From Ectocarpus siliculosus (taxonomy: Eukaryota > Sar > Phaeophyceae > Ectocarpales > Ectocarpaceae): a stretch of DNA of 64,000 bases. The position numbers and the translations under genes are program-made. The number at the start of each line of letters is the position of its first letter. Position 1 is the first letter of the stretch. This document shows positions 37,601-47,969 of the stretch, piece after piece. The stretch lies in the NCBI GenBank assembly GCA_000310025.1, contig FN649738.1, forward strand, positions 1,404,742 through 1,468,741, read 5' to 3'. Below the pieces are notes generated by a model. It was not told the DNA's origin, searched no databases, and worked only from the letters and a program-made list of their open reading frames with translations.

Positions 37601-40600
37601 TTCTTTTGAGGAACAAAGCAGCAACTTGAGTTGCGTCTACAATGCACCGTAAGGGTGTCGACGTCACACGACAAGCTGTGACGACACACCAGCACACCAA
37701 CAACAAGGCCGCCGACGTGCTATGGCCGCCTTGACTGAGCAAAGTGTCGCGCATAGTCGCCACTTCGCTATGGGCCAACTGATATACCGCGTATATACAG
37801 TCTTGCCGAGTCCACGCCCGTGTATGGGGAAACATCGCTTCAGTGAAGCCAATATGATAATGCTACAGCAAAACCTCCACTACGGCTGTAGGACTCCTAT
37901 CAAAGTGGCCACGGTATGGTATCGTGCAAAACGTGTTGCCAAATACCGAACAACGTGTACATGAACGGATATAAGCTGCGAGTTGCTTGAAACGTTGTAT
38001 TTGCGACAGCGACCAAACTAATACACAAATAACGAACACAAGACATCATCATCAATGTCATGCGATTCTACTGCACACTACCCTCCACGGCATCGTGAGC
38101 GGAATTGTTCCCGCTTCGCAACGTGTTCCATTCTCCCTCACCGGTCAGCTGATTGCCGTCCAGTCGAAGAATTTGGACCTTTCTGAGGCCTCCAAGCTCT
38201 CCGGGGATGGAACCTGCACAAGGCAAAAGAGCCAAACGGTGATCTCGTTAGTTCGTCGCTGGTGGGCGCGGCGTAGTGAAAAGGTATGATGCGGCCGGCT
38301 TGCTCAACATCGGTCCGACCTACCACGTAGGCAAGACACGAAAGGCATCAATCTTCGCACGCCATCTTATCTCACCAGTGAGCTTGTTGTCGCCAATGTC
38401 AAGGTTCCTCACCTCGGTGAGAGCTCCAAGCGCCTGGGGAATACTCCCTGCTCGAGACAAAAGCACAACGAGTCACATGTCGTGATGCAATTTCAAATGC
38501 AACGCAAGACACGATGTGTCAACCACGCCCGGTGTGTACTGTACGGAGATGCTCCACAAGCGACTCCGGAAACCGAGTAACACCAGCTATGCGTTAACGC
38601 CGTTTGCTTCCCTCAGAATTCAGCTTGGTTCGGATCGCGACCAACACGATTAGCATATCGCACTGACACGTAGGTCAAGCATCCACATCTCTCAAGCATC
38701 CCCAATGACAAACGTTCTCGGTTCCAACTATTCTACGGGATTTGTTGCGGGCACCAATGCCTCCCTACCCTGACGAGAGATGACCCATCTTTTCACGGGC
38801 ATCAGATACAGGTTTCGGAGACGAATCCAGGGGGGAAGATGCAGAGAGTAAGGGAATAAGACTCCCGCTAGAGGTATGCCCTCGCGTGTTTCTATTAGAC
38901 ACAACGACTCGAGGCTGCGGGATCGGTATCGTCGAACGCAATGGTTGGAAATACATGGCACAAGCTTATGTCAATCCGTTAGGAGCTTCCTGTGGCCTCG
39001 AGTTCCAGTGTCTAGTCTCCGATGATAGGCGAGAGCCAAGTGAAATAGAAATAGCCATTCCTTTGAGGAACAAAGCAGTTACTTAAGTTGCGTCTACAAT
39101 GCACCGTAAGGATGTCGACGTCACACGACAAGCTGTGACGACACCCCAGCACACCAACAAGGCCACCGACGTGCTGTCGCCGCCTTGACTGAGCAAATTG
39201 TCACGCATACTCGCCACTTTGCTATGGGCCAACTGATATACCGGGTATATACAGTCTTGCCGAGCCCACGCCCGTGTATGTGGAAACATTGCTTCAAGTG
39301 AAGCAAACATGATAATGCTACAGCAAAACCTCCGCTACCTATGAAAGTGGCCACGGTATGGTATCGTGCAAAACGTGTTGCCAAATTCCGGACAAGGGGT
39401 ACATGAACGGATACAAGCTGCGAGCTGCTTGAAACATTGTCTTTGCGACAGCAACCAAACCATTACACAAACAACCAACATCAAGACCCCATCATCATCG
39501 ATGTCGTGCGATTCTACTGCACACTACACTTCACGGCATCGTGAGCGGGATTGTTCCCGCTTCGCAACGTGTTCCATTCTCCCTCACCGGTCAGCTGGTT
39601 GCCGTCGAGTCGAAGAGTTTGCATGTTTCCGAGGCCTCCAAGCTCTCCGGGGATGGAACCTGCACGGGCGTACAGCAGGTGGCCCCCTGGTTATGCTGCT
39701 GCTGATGTACTGAGCATGACGAGGAAACATGTGTGATGCCGCCGACTTGTTCAACATCGGACCCGCCGACGTCGTGGGCGAGACACGAAATGATGTCCCC
39801 ACGCCATCCTCCCTCACCGATGAACTTGGCGACGTTCACCACACAAGTTTCTTCAGCTTGCGATGTACGTCTCACGTGTGATCGACTTGCATGCGTTCTC
39901 CAAGATGAGAAGATTAATATGTCGCCACCGTTTCGTGGGTTCGGGGGACGCTATGCAAGCCAACCAGACCACCTATTGGTACCCTCTGATGGCAACCAAA
40001 AGCTCTTGCCGGTGAGCTCGCTTGCGTCCGGACTACCGCGACCAACGCATCGACTTGACACTCACGTCGAAAGTCGCAAGCTCTCAAACTGCTACATCAT
40101 GCGAATCGTTTCAAATCCGGACCACCCGCGGTATTGTCGCAGGGCACCGAGGCCTCTCTACTCAGACGAAATTGGATCTGTATCTCCAAGAGCATCGTTT
40201 CCGGGTTTAGGCCACAACTCCAGGGATACAGGTGCATGATGCAAGGAAAATGCCCCCCGCCCGAGGCATGCGTTTGGTGCCTCTACGATGTACAACGGTT
40301 CGAAGGTGTGAGATTGTTATCGTTCAGAGAGCAAGGGTTTGAAGTACGGGCAAACAGAAGTCACGCCATTGCCAGCCTCCTGTGGCCTCGCTTTCCGATG
40401 GATAGTCGATAGGTTCCGAGGAAGAGCGAAACAACAATGAAACGACCCCCTCTTAGAGGTGCATTGCATGGCACGTCCTGGTTGCAAGCATAATGTATCG
40501 TAAAGCTGCTGTGGACGGCAGAATAAAGCTGTGACAACACCCCAACACATCAAACGAGGAGCCACTGATAGGCTGCCTTCATATTTGGAGGAAGTGCCAC

Positions 40601-43584
40601 GTGTACTCCCCACGTCGCTATTGGCCATCTGGCATTCCGCGAATTTACAATCACGTCGCGTGTCGTGCAGGCGACACCACGAGTCTCATTCAATAGACCA
40701 ACTGCAAACCTCAGCGAAGACTGCGTCACCTATATCAATCCAGATCAGCGACTGAGGAAGAGGCAGCGAGGGTGTCGCCAAATAACGGACAAGGGGTTCA
40801 ACAGCGGCATACAGCGCCGAGGCCCTTTCGGTACAGACGGGTCCCAGTACAGCACGACCGCCAGATACAAACGTTAGTAGGAAGGCTGTAGGATCCTAAA
40901 GCAAACCATCAAGGGCATCGTAGGCGGCCTTGTTCTAACATCGCGCTGAGTTGCATTCTGTCTTGCCTGAGAGCTGGTTGCCGTGGAGCCCAAGGTGTTT
41001 CAACTTGCCGAGACCTCCAAGCACTCCGGGGATGGACCCTGCACAAAACGAAAGAGCCAAACGGTGAACTCGTTAGTTCGCCGCTGGTGGGCTCGGCGTG
41101 GTGAAACATGTATGATGCGGCCGGCTAGTTCAACATCGGTCCGACCTTCCGCGTGGGCGAGACACGAAAGGTATCAATCTTCGCACGCCATCCTATCTCA
41201 CCAGTGAGGTTGTTGTCGTTCATGGCAAGCGTCTTCAGCTCGCTGAGAGCTCCAAGCACCTCGGGGATGGGTCCTGCTCGAGACCAAAGCACAATGAGTC
41301 ACATGTCGTGATGCAATTGCAAATGCAACGCAAGACACCATGTGTCAACCACGCCCGGTGTGTACTGTACGGAGATGCTCCACAAGCGACTTCAGAAACC
41401 GAGTAACACCAGCTATGCGTTAACGCCGTTTGCTTCGGATCGCGACCAACACGATCAGCATATCGCACTGACACGTAGGTCAAGCGTCCACATCTCTCAA
41501 ACATCCCCCGTGATGCTAAGCGTTCTCGGTTCGACTGTTGTACCGGATTTGTTGCGGGCACCAATGCCTGCCTACCCCGACGAGAGATGACCCATCCTTA
41601 GACGGGCATCAGCTACGGATTTCGGAGACGAATCCGGGAGGGAAGATGCAGAGAGCAAGGGAATAAGACTCTCGCTAGAGGTACGCCCTCGCGTGCTACT
41701 ACTAGATACAACGACTCGAAGCTGCGGGTTCGGTATCGTCGAAAGCAATGGTTGGAAACACATCGCACAAGCGGATATCAATCCGTTAGGAACTTCCTGT
41801 GGCCTCGAGTTCCAGTACCCAGTCGAGAGGTTTCGATGATGGCGAGAGCGAAGTGAAATAGCCATTCCTTTGAGGTGTAAAGCATGGAGCATCCGCAGTT
41901 GCGTCTACAACGCACCGGGAGACTGTTGACGTCACACGGCGAGCTGTCATGGGACCCCAGCACCACCAAGAACAAGACCACGGATGTGCTGTCGCCGCCA
42001 TGAGTGACGAAAGTGTCACGCACAGTCGCCAAACAGCCATGGGTCAACTGACATACCGCGAATATACAGCCTTGCCGAGTCCAAGCCCCTGTGTGGGGAA
42101 ACATGGCTCAGAGTGCAGCAACCATGAAAAGCTACGACACGCCGAAGCCAAGACTTCGCCACATGCATCAATCCAGCTGAGTGACTTGAAGAGACAGGGA
42201 GAGTGTCGCCAAATAAGAAAAACAAGGGGTACAACGGCGGCATACAGCGCCGAGGTCCTTTCGGTACAGACGGGTCCCAGTACAGCACGACCGCCAGATA
42301 CAAACGTTAGCATGAAGGCTGTAGGATCCTAAAGCAAACCATCATCTAGGGCGTCGTAGGCGGCCTTGTGCTAACATCGCGCTGAGTTGCATTCTGTCTT
42401 GCCTGAGAGCTGGTTGCCGTGGAGAAAAAGCATTTCCAACTTGCCGAGAGCTCGAAGCACTCCTGGGATGGACCCTGCACAAAACAAAAGAGCCAAACGG
42501 TGAACTCGTTAGCTCGCCGCTGGTGGGCACGGCGTAGTGAAAAGGTATGATGCGGCCGGCTGGTTGAAAATCGGTCCGACCTTCCGCGTGGGCGAGACAC
42601 GAAAGGAATATTCGCACGCCATCCTATCTCACCAGTGAGCTTGTTGCGGGGCATCACAAGCGTCTTCAGCTCGCCGAGAGCTCCAAGCGCCTCGGGGATG
42701 GGTCCTGCTCGAGACAAAAGCACAATGAGTCATATGTCGTGATGCAATTTCAACTGCAACACTAAACACGATGTGTCAACCACGCCCGGTGTGCACTGTA
42801 CGAAGATGCTCCTCATCGTTTACCAGAAACCGAGTAACACGCTGTGAGCCAACGCCTTGTGTTTCCTCCAGAATTAAGGTTGGTTCGGATCGCGACCAGG
42901 ACAATCAGCATATCGCACTCACAGTTAGGTCAAGCATCCCGATTTCTGAAAACGTCTTTCGCGATGAAACCCACCGATCTTCTCACGGTCGTCCCACTGG
43001 ATAGTCTATGTTTCACGCCACAAATGCTTCCCCGCTCAGAAGAGATGAGGCCGTTTTCTTCAAGGGTATCGGTTCCGGTTCTAGGAGTAGAGATTAAGGG
43101 AGCTACGAAGCGGTGCCGTGAATAATGCCTTGTTTTAATTTTATTATCTCTTCGGAAATCATGAGGTTGGTTTCGTCCCGAAAGTAATGCTTGGAAGCTC
43201 ATGGACGCTCATGGCGTGCTATAGCTAAACACGGTAGCAAGGGGCGTCATTTCGCATCACTCAACATAGTGAGGATCATCCAACCACCACTCGATGCCGA
43301 AATCAATATGGTACAAAACGAGCAAATTCATAACGCGGACTAGACATTACAATACCGCGGAGGTTGTTGTCCGGCAGAATCAGCCCCACCACACGGCCCG
43401 CGTGGTTAACTTTGACCCCCTTCCAAGTAGCTAGCCCCGCGTCCGTGTTCCAGTTGCTGTTCGTCTTCCAGTTCGCTCCATCAGTCGAACGAAACAACGC
43501 AACCAGTGCGGCACGATCGATGGAAGACACCTGCTCCGAGGGGCTGCTTCGGAATGCACGACGGAAAAAAGGAACACGATACAT
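29333..43584 (-). CDS. LRR-B: 17-exon leucine-rich-repeat protein, 675 aa, tandem paralogue of LRR-A
   Basis: Same architecture as LRR-A with 11 LRRs. Exons in coding order: N-cap 43356-43584; LRRs 42633-42704, 42403-42474, 41202-41273, 40967-41038, 39588-39659, 38376-38447, 38142-38213, 36910-36981, 36673-36744, 34272-34343, 32489-32560; tail 30981-31384, 30566-30733, 30310-30429, 30038-30194, 29333-29490. The total of 2028 nt is divisible by three with no internal stop. The five tail exons have exactly the lengths of those in LRR-A (404, 168, 120, 157, 158 nt), so the tail is under length constraint while the LRR number is not. Two LRR exons (40967, 42403) are followed by GC rather than GT donors. 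The exon at 34272 is intact here but truncated in copy A. N-terminal residues 1-22 include part of an RRAFRSSPSEQVSS repeat, whose other unit lies upstream of the chosen ATG. No recognised effector domain follows the LRRs. Confidence 0.85.
31639..31674. repeat. (AG)n microsatellite in an LRR-B intron
   Basis: Uninterrupted AG run at the position equivalent to 2727-2764 in copy A. Confidence 0.95.
33321..33358 (-). pseudogene. fossil LRR exon (copy B)
   Basis: Counterpart of the remnant at 4416-4452, reading VQEVTGALAS on the minus strand. Confidence 0.55.
35108..35328. mobile_element. 221-bp AT-rich MITE-like insert
   Basis: The ends read CCGTTTTAAACAT and, reverse-complemented, CCGTTTTAATCAT. 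The interior is AT-rich with repeated tttggaa words, unlike the surrounding sequence. No clear target duplication. Copy A lacks it. Confidence 0.4.
35808..35879 (-). mobile_element. tRNA-derived SINE head
   Basis: 72 nt on the minus strand with an A-box-like GGTCGTCTAGTGGTAACC and a B-box GAGTTCGAGTCCC. The T stem and acceptor stem do not pair properly, so it is not a working tRNA. The element probably extends left to about 35.4 kb; its tail is not defined. Shares the gcgagaag.gtt motif (35,693) with the SINE at 20928. Confidence 0.5.
36609..42760 (-). repeat. LRR cassette array of copy B (rearranged units)
   Basis: Same unit material as in copy A, but shuffled. The unit-start sequence recurs near 36,601, 40,900 and 42,337. 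Type I/II pairs lie at 36673/36910, 40967/41202 and 42403/42633. In the middle, a type III exon (38142-38213) is joined directly to the flank of a type I exon and followed by a type II exon (38376-38447). Another type III exon (39588) and a fossil exon (39818) follow. Spacing between units is irregular (about 4.3 kb, then 1.4 kb), unlike the regular spacing in copy A. Confidence 0.75.
39818..39862 (-). pseudogene. fossil LRR exon, donor half (copy B)
   Basis: Same remnant as in the three copy A units, downstream of the type III exon at 39588. Confidence 0.55.
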
Positions 43585-43991
43585 GGAAGACACCTGCTCC
43601 GACGGGCTGCTTCGGATTGCACGAAGGCGGAAAGGAAGATACCTGCGACGAGAGGGAGACAAAGGGACAGCAACAAAAGAAGCGAGTGGCTTCAATACCT
43701 ATGGTCAGACTTCCGGAATGCCAAATCGTATGGCGCTCGGTTACATGACAGTGGCTATGTTGCGACGAGGTTCAGTGGGAAAACTCGTTAAACCTTCTGG
43801 CTCTAGATCATGGGACCAAATCTGCCGGGAGTGACCAAACGTACAGCAATACTGAAGTGAAACCGTATAGTAGTGAGTACATCAAACAAGACGGGAGGGA
43901 CTGTTGAACCTTTGTCGCGTGATCATTGAAGGAAAGAAACATGGCAGGAGGAAACATACAGACATCCTCGTGTGTGAGCCCGTCGGGTCCT
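43585..43991. other. 5' flank of LRR-B
   Basis: The LRR-B frame stays open upstream to a TAG near 43,700 that sits in a possible acceptor, but copy A has one base fewer here, so the upstream frame is not conserved. No promoter element can be supported. Confidence 0.5.
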
Positions 43992-44640
43992 CAAGCGGAT
44001 ATACCGGATGGCTTGGACTGGCGCCCAGAGCACATGGTACGAAACAAACCAACGTGAAGAACGCGGGGCATGATTCCTTCGATGACTTCGGTGGAATCCT
44101 CTCAATGAGGCCGATGCAAGGTGCCTCCACAGCGAGATTCCTCGCGCAAGACGACTTCAGTTGGGACCAGGGCGTCGGATTCTCCGGGTTTGGTGAACAT
44201 AAGTGCCACGTCAATCAACACATGGTGTCGGTCGGTTTTGCCACCATACGCCACGAATCGATTTCAGCATGCTTTCAACATCGACTCGTCACCACAATAT
44301 ATACACTCGTGGGTGTGCATTTGGAAAAACATGAACCAGGTACGTATTCTGTGCAATCACATTTGCTGCTTAAGTGCACATACATGAACTTCGACGTTGA
44401 TCGCGCACTTTCTTACGGGTGGCCAATGGGCGCCTGGCGATACGGTGGGTGTGGATCTTAGAACCTGATTATCGTTTGTTCCGTGCATTCGACTTTCACA
44501 ACAAGACGGGTGTCGCAAGCATCGTAGCAGCAGGACAGAGGGAGAGATCTACCATCACTCTACTTGATGCTTGGCGTACGTACACAAGGTTCGACGTGGA
44601 TTGTGCTTTTGTGGACGAATTTCCAACGGGGTGCCTTGCG
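43992..44640 (+). other. copy-B-only segment with an open plus-strand frame
   Basis: About 650 bp absent from copy A, bounded by short microhomology (tcc/tgcc before ttgcgtgtggg). A plus-strand frame runs through it (for example FLAQDDFSWDQGVGFSGFG). Two stretches, near 44,390 and 44,590, resemble each other (ttcgacgttgatcgcgc and ttcgacgtggattgtgc), suggesting an internal duplication. It could equally be a deletion in copy A. No family recognised. Confidence 0.35.
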
Positions 44641-44744
44641 TGTGGGTCTTACAACCTGAGGCCCATTTGTTCATGGCGTGTGGTCGACCATCACCACATC
44701 ATTCTCCCTCCCCTTGAAAACTTGCAAAATATGGCGATTGAAGT

Positions 44745-45257
44745 GTGCCCCATTCGGGGGCCGAGGGTACCTTGCCCGTTTGCGTCGGTGATGGGTTGAA
44801 ACGCGGTAGCTATCCTTTGGTGGGGTATAGTGAGCATGCCAATGTCCAACGCTCCACCCCAGCCCCATTCTGTGCCCACTCGGCCTGTGGTGGGTGCACA
44901 ATATTCTGCCACGCACGGGCTCGCGCAAAACTAGGCTTGCCGAGATTGCACATCATGAGCGAAAGAAATGTTTCATGGTCGAAAGAGCCCTCTACCTCGT
45001 CGCGAAAGAAAGTTCTTGGCGTCATAAATGAGGTATCGAGTGTATCCTCTGCTGGTGATGCAGCATCTGCACATATTCAAGCAGGGACTTACTCACCGGG
45101 GCGTGATCACAAAGTTAAGTATCATCGGCTGGGACCAAAGGTATCGTGTGGTTGTTGTGTGCTTTCCTCCCGTCTACTCTGTTGTGGCGCCAGTCTACGC
45201 CTTTCGGTACACCTGGTACATTTCACGCACAAGCCAGGGTCACACCGGAGGCAGTAA
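44745..45257 (+). CDS. hypothetical plus-strand ORF upstream of LRR-B
   Basis: A 170-codon frame with KKVLGVINEVSSVSSAGDAA and HKVKYHRLGPKVSCGCC. In copy A (about 18,600-19,080) the frame carries an in-frame 3-bp length difference but also a TGA where copy B has TGG, and its upstream third is broken. So this is either a gene decayed in copy A or a chance frame. It lies head-to-head with LRR-B. Function unknown. Confidence 0.3.
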   Translation: MPHSGAEGTLPVCVGDGLKRGSYPLVGYSEHANVQRSTPAPFCAHSACGGCTIFCHARARAKLGLPRLHIMSERNVSWSKEPSTSSRKKVLGVINEVSSVSSAGDAASAHIQAGTYSPGRDHKVKYHRLGPKVSCGCCVLSSRLLCCGASLRLSVHLVHFTHKPGSHRRQ

Positions 45258-46587
45258 AACAACGGATCTGTTTGTATTTTTGCTCTGTATTTCCCTTCGC
45301 GGTGCTTTCCTTCAGCTTTAACGCGAGAAGAGTTTGCTTTTACTCACGACTGCGCAGTTCAGGTTGCAATTGGGATACAGACTTTTGAAGTCGGCCTGCA
45401 AATCATCACCGTTTGAACCCTTTTGAAACTCAACAACCCTAACACTCGTAGGGCGCTCTTGCAGTTCTAGCGCCACTCGCTGACAGGACGGGGTCCTCGA
45501 TCCTTACAAGAACACGACGGGTCCATCGCTAAATATCTACAGAAAAACGTCGGGGACAATAGTGCGATGAGTTTTATCCGTTAGGCAAGAATCGCTGCGC
45601 GATCCCTGCCGGATGAACATATAGCCCCAACGGCCAACGGCAAACAAGCATCCAGGTCGCCCCGGTGGTGTGAAAAATGCGCAACCTCGCCTACGCTACT
45701 GTTTAGCAGCAGGTTGCGTCGTGGGTTTGCATCTCTCTTGGGAGTGAAAAATATGCAATTTCAGGCCGGAGAGCGACTACTTACTTCGTGAGGCAAGGAC
45801 TGCTGTTGCATCCTTCATCTCGCGTCAAAATGCGACGGCAGGGACCGCAATTAAGGGCGCGTTATGCAAAGAAAAAAACAGTACTTGTCTGTATAACCCC
45901 GACTGGTACGCTGTGTTGTACTGCCATCCATTTTATCCTGGACGTCGGTAACCATACGCCTTATCAGCCTCACACTGGAGAAGGCGACACAGAAGTTTTT
46001 CCTCCGCTCTCTGTGCTTGCCTTGCTTAATTGATTGATTAACCATTGTCGCGGCAACGTTCAGCCGCCGTTCCTTTCCCTCGTCAACCGTAAAGTCGAAT
46101 ATTTGAGTACACACGAAGTTATCGCTCTCGACAACTCTCCTATCGCATGTATTAGAAATAATGAAATAATGAAATAATTCCCAGTGTTCGTGTGACCGCT
46201 GTGGCGAGATTAAACCCACGTCAACGTCAGCAGTCAGCTGGTGGGTCAGAGAAGGTCAAGGTTGTGCGACCGAGAAAACAAAAAAAACATAATACGTGCG
46301 TGGTGCGTGGTGAGTCGTTGGCCTGGGACCCGAAAACCGTCTGCTTCAGTTGGACCGGTGTGGATACTACATAGATAGATAGCTAAGCAGAGGCCGGCGT
46401 TGTTTAAAGGCACAGACAATCAATATTGCGGACTTCGGAAATACAAAGCAGAAAAAACCATTTATTTGGAGATATAATCACGACAGTAGTCGAACGGGAT
46501 GCACAGACAACATTGCAGCCAAGCCAACGCGATTGCGCCAGAAAAAATCATGAGATAACACAACCGAACCTCAAATACCCGCCGCCC
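45258..46587. other. non-coding sequence left of the transposon
   Basis: Matches copy A up to about 46,145. The remainder is simple sequence (ataatgaaataatgaaat near 46,160; atagatagatag near 46,373) and a stretch matching copy A just before the SINE. No gene supported. Confidence 0.5.
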
Positions 46588-46589
46588 AT
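46588..46589. other. target-site duplication AT (left)
   Basis: AT here and at 60877-60878 (right copy), directly outside the inverted repeats. AT is the duplication reported for ISL2EU elements. Confidence 0.7.
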
Positions 46590-46885
46590 AGGCTTCTTGC
46601 AATAGCCCCGCCTTTTTTACAAAACGCCTGTGGGGGGGGGGGGCATACGCTTTTTTGGGTACTCTAAAACCAAGACGAATTGGGGAGGGCTTTTCAAAAC
46701 TTGAAGCCGCTGGCTTGACAGCTGCGGAGGCCGTGACACCACTCACCGAACAACGATAACGCCAGGATAGGACAGCAGAACACTCCTACGCCCCTTGGCA
46801 TGCTCTAGACATTCCCATCACGAAGGAGAGCTCGGCGTACTGCTTCGTTTTAGTCAGCTCATTTAGCGGCGAGATTTGGGGACTC
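46590..46885 (+). repeat. left terminal inverted repeat
   Basis: Matches the reverse complement of 60582-60876 with about a dozen differences, partly in a G-run near 46,632. The match ends just after gatttggggactccgc. Confidence 0.92.
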
Positions 46886-47053
46886 CGCGCAGAATTTTTG
46901 ATTTTTGAATTTACATCACGTGAAATTTAAATCAAACTGCAAGACCGTAGCCGCCGCCCGGCCTGCTTCGGTGGTGCATCAGCGCGCGCACACGCACAGC
47001 GCCCGGCAGAAGAGTCACGTAGGGTTAAACGGGGGTGGTCTAGGGTTAGGACC

Positions 47054-47969
47054 ATGGCCCTTCCATCGCAAGCCGGCGGTGCTGCAGGGGCGGAAGCCGA
47101 TGGGTCGGCTCGTTGCTACATCCTGGGAGGCTGTATCTGCGCAGGCCTTCCCGGTGGCCAACACCACTGCAGAACGTGTGGCCACCTCGTCCACAACCGT
47201 GCCTGCAGTATCTCCTCGGCACCGATGACAGCAGTGACGCTGGAATTTTCTGCGGGGGCCTCGCCTGCATGACGACCATGGGCGAGGAGGACAAGTCTAG
47301 GCAGATAGCTGCCGGGCAGAGAGCTCGCATTGAGAGAGATGAGCGGCAGAGAGCCGAGCGCGAGCAACGATGCGGCGCAGGGGATCGTTGCGTTGGTGGA
47401 GCTGACAAGATCTGCGCTTCGTCCTCTTGCTGTGGTTCCCGGCGCCACTTCAAATGTACGGGACTGCCGTGTCAGTCGGGCTGCTCGGCGGAAGGTGAGC
47501 TCGTGTATAGGAACATGTTTACCAGGAGGGACGCCCTCCTTGGGCTGTTACTAGAATATGACAAATTTGAATATCACCGCTCGCTAACCACAGACCACAA
47601 GGACTACGCGCTTGGATGTGGCTTCCAGTTTGAACTGCTTGTGTTTGTAGTGTCTCCACGGCAGGCTTGCTTCAGCCGGTTACACAGAACAGCGTAAGAC
47701 CGTCCCCATGCAAAATCCTCGTGCGTGATGCTCCTCCGTCGCGCTGCGATGAAACGAACCCCCTTTTTTCCCCTTCCTTTTTGCTCGTTTTTTGCCCATT
47801 GCTGTTTTTCGGGATAGCCAGCGGAGAGGACGACGTCACCGACCTCACTTCTGTACAAGGAAACGGGGACGAGGAGGAGGAGGAGGAGGGAGAGGAGGAG
47901 GAGGAGGAGGAGGAGGAGGACGGCCTGAATGCTGAGGCACAGGAAGGTGACCACAAGGCCTCTGCGTGA
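47054..47969 (+). CDS. transposon gene: zinc-finger protein with acidic tail
   Basis: ATG at 47054 in a good context (accATGG). Exon 1 (47054-47494) encodes a Cys/His cluster (QHHCRTCGHLVHNRAC, then after a one-frame shift near 47,210 FCGGLACM), a charged helix and a second cluster (CCGSRRHFKCTGLPCQSGC). GTGAGC donor at 47495, TAG acceptor before 47818; both are phase 1. Exon 2 (47818-47969) encodes a run of about 20 Glu and ends HKASA. The first cluster resembles PHD/treble-clef zinc fingers. The frame change is either a mutation or an intron I cannot place. Role in transposition or target binding is inference. Confidence 0.5.

Noticed and set aside
43585-43695. An N-terminal extension of LRR-B beginning near 43,695
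   Set aside because: That frame opens at a TTG, not an ATG, and copy A lacks one base there, so the frame is not conserved; the shared ATG downstream is preferred.
47870-47925. GGA/GAG run as a non-coding microsatellite
   Set aside because: It is in frame as a Glu tract in a phase-matched second exon, so it was kept as coding, though repeat expansion probably formed it.
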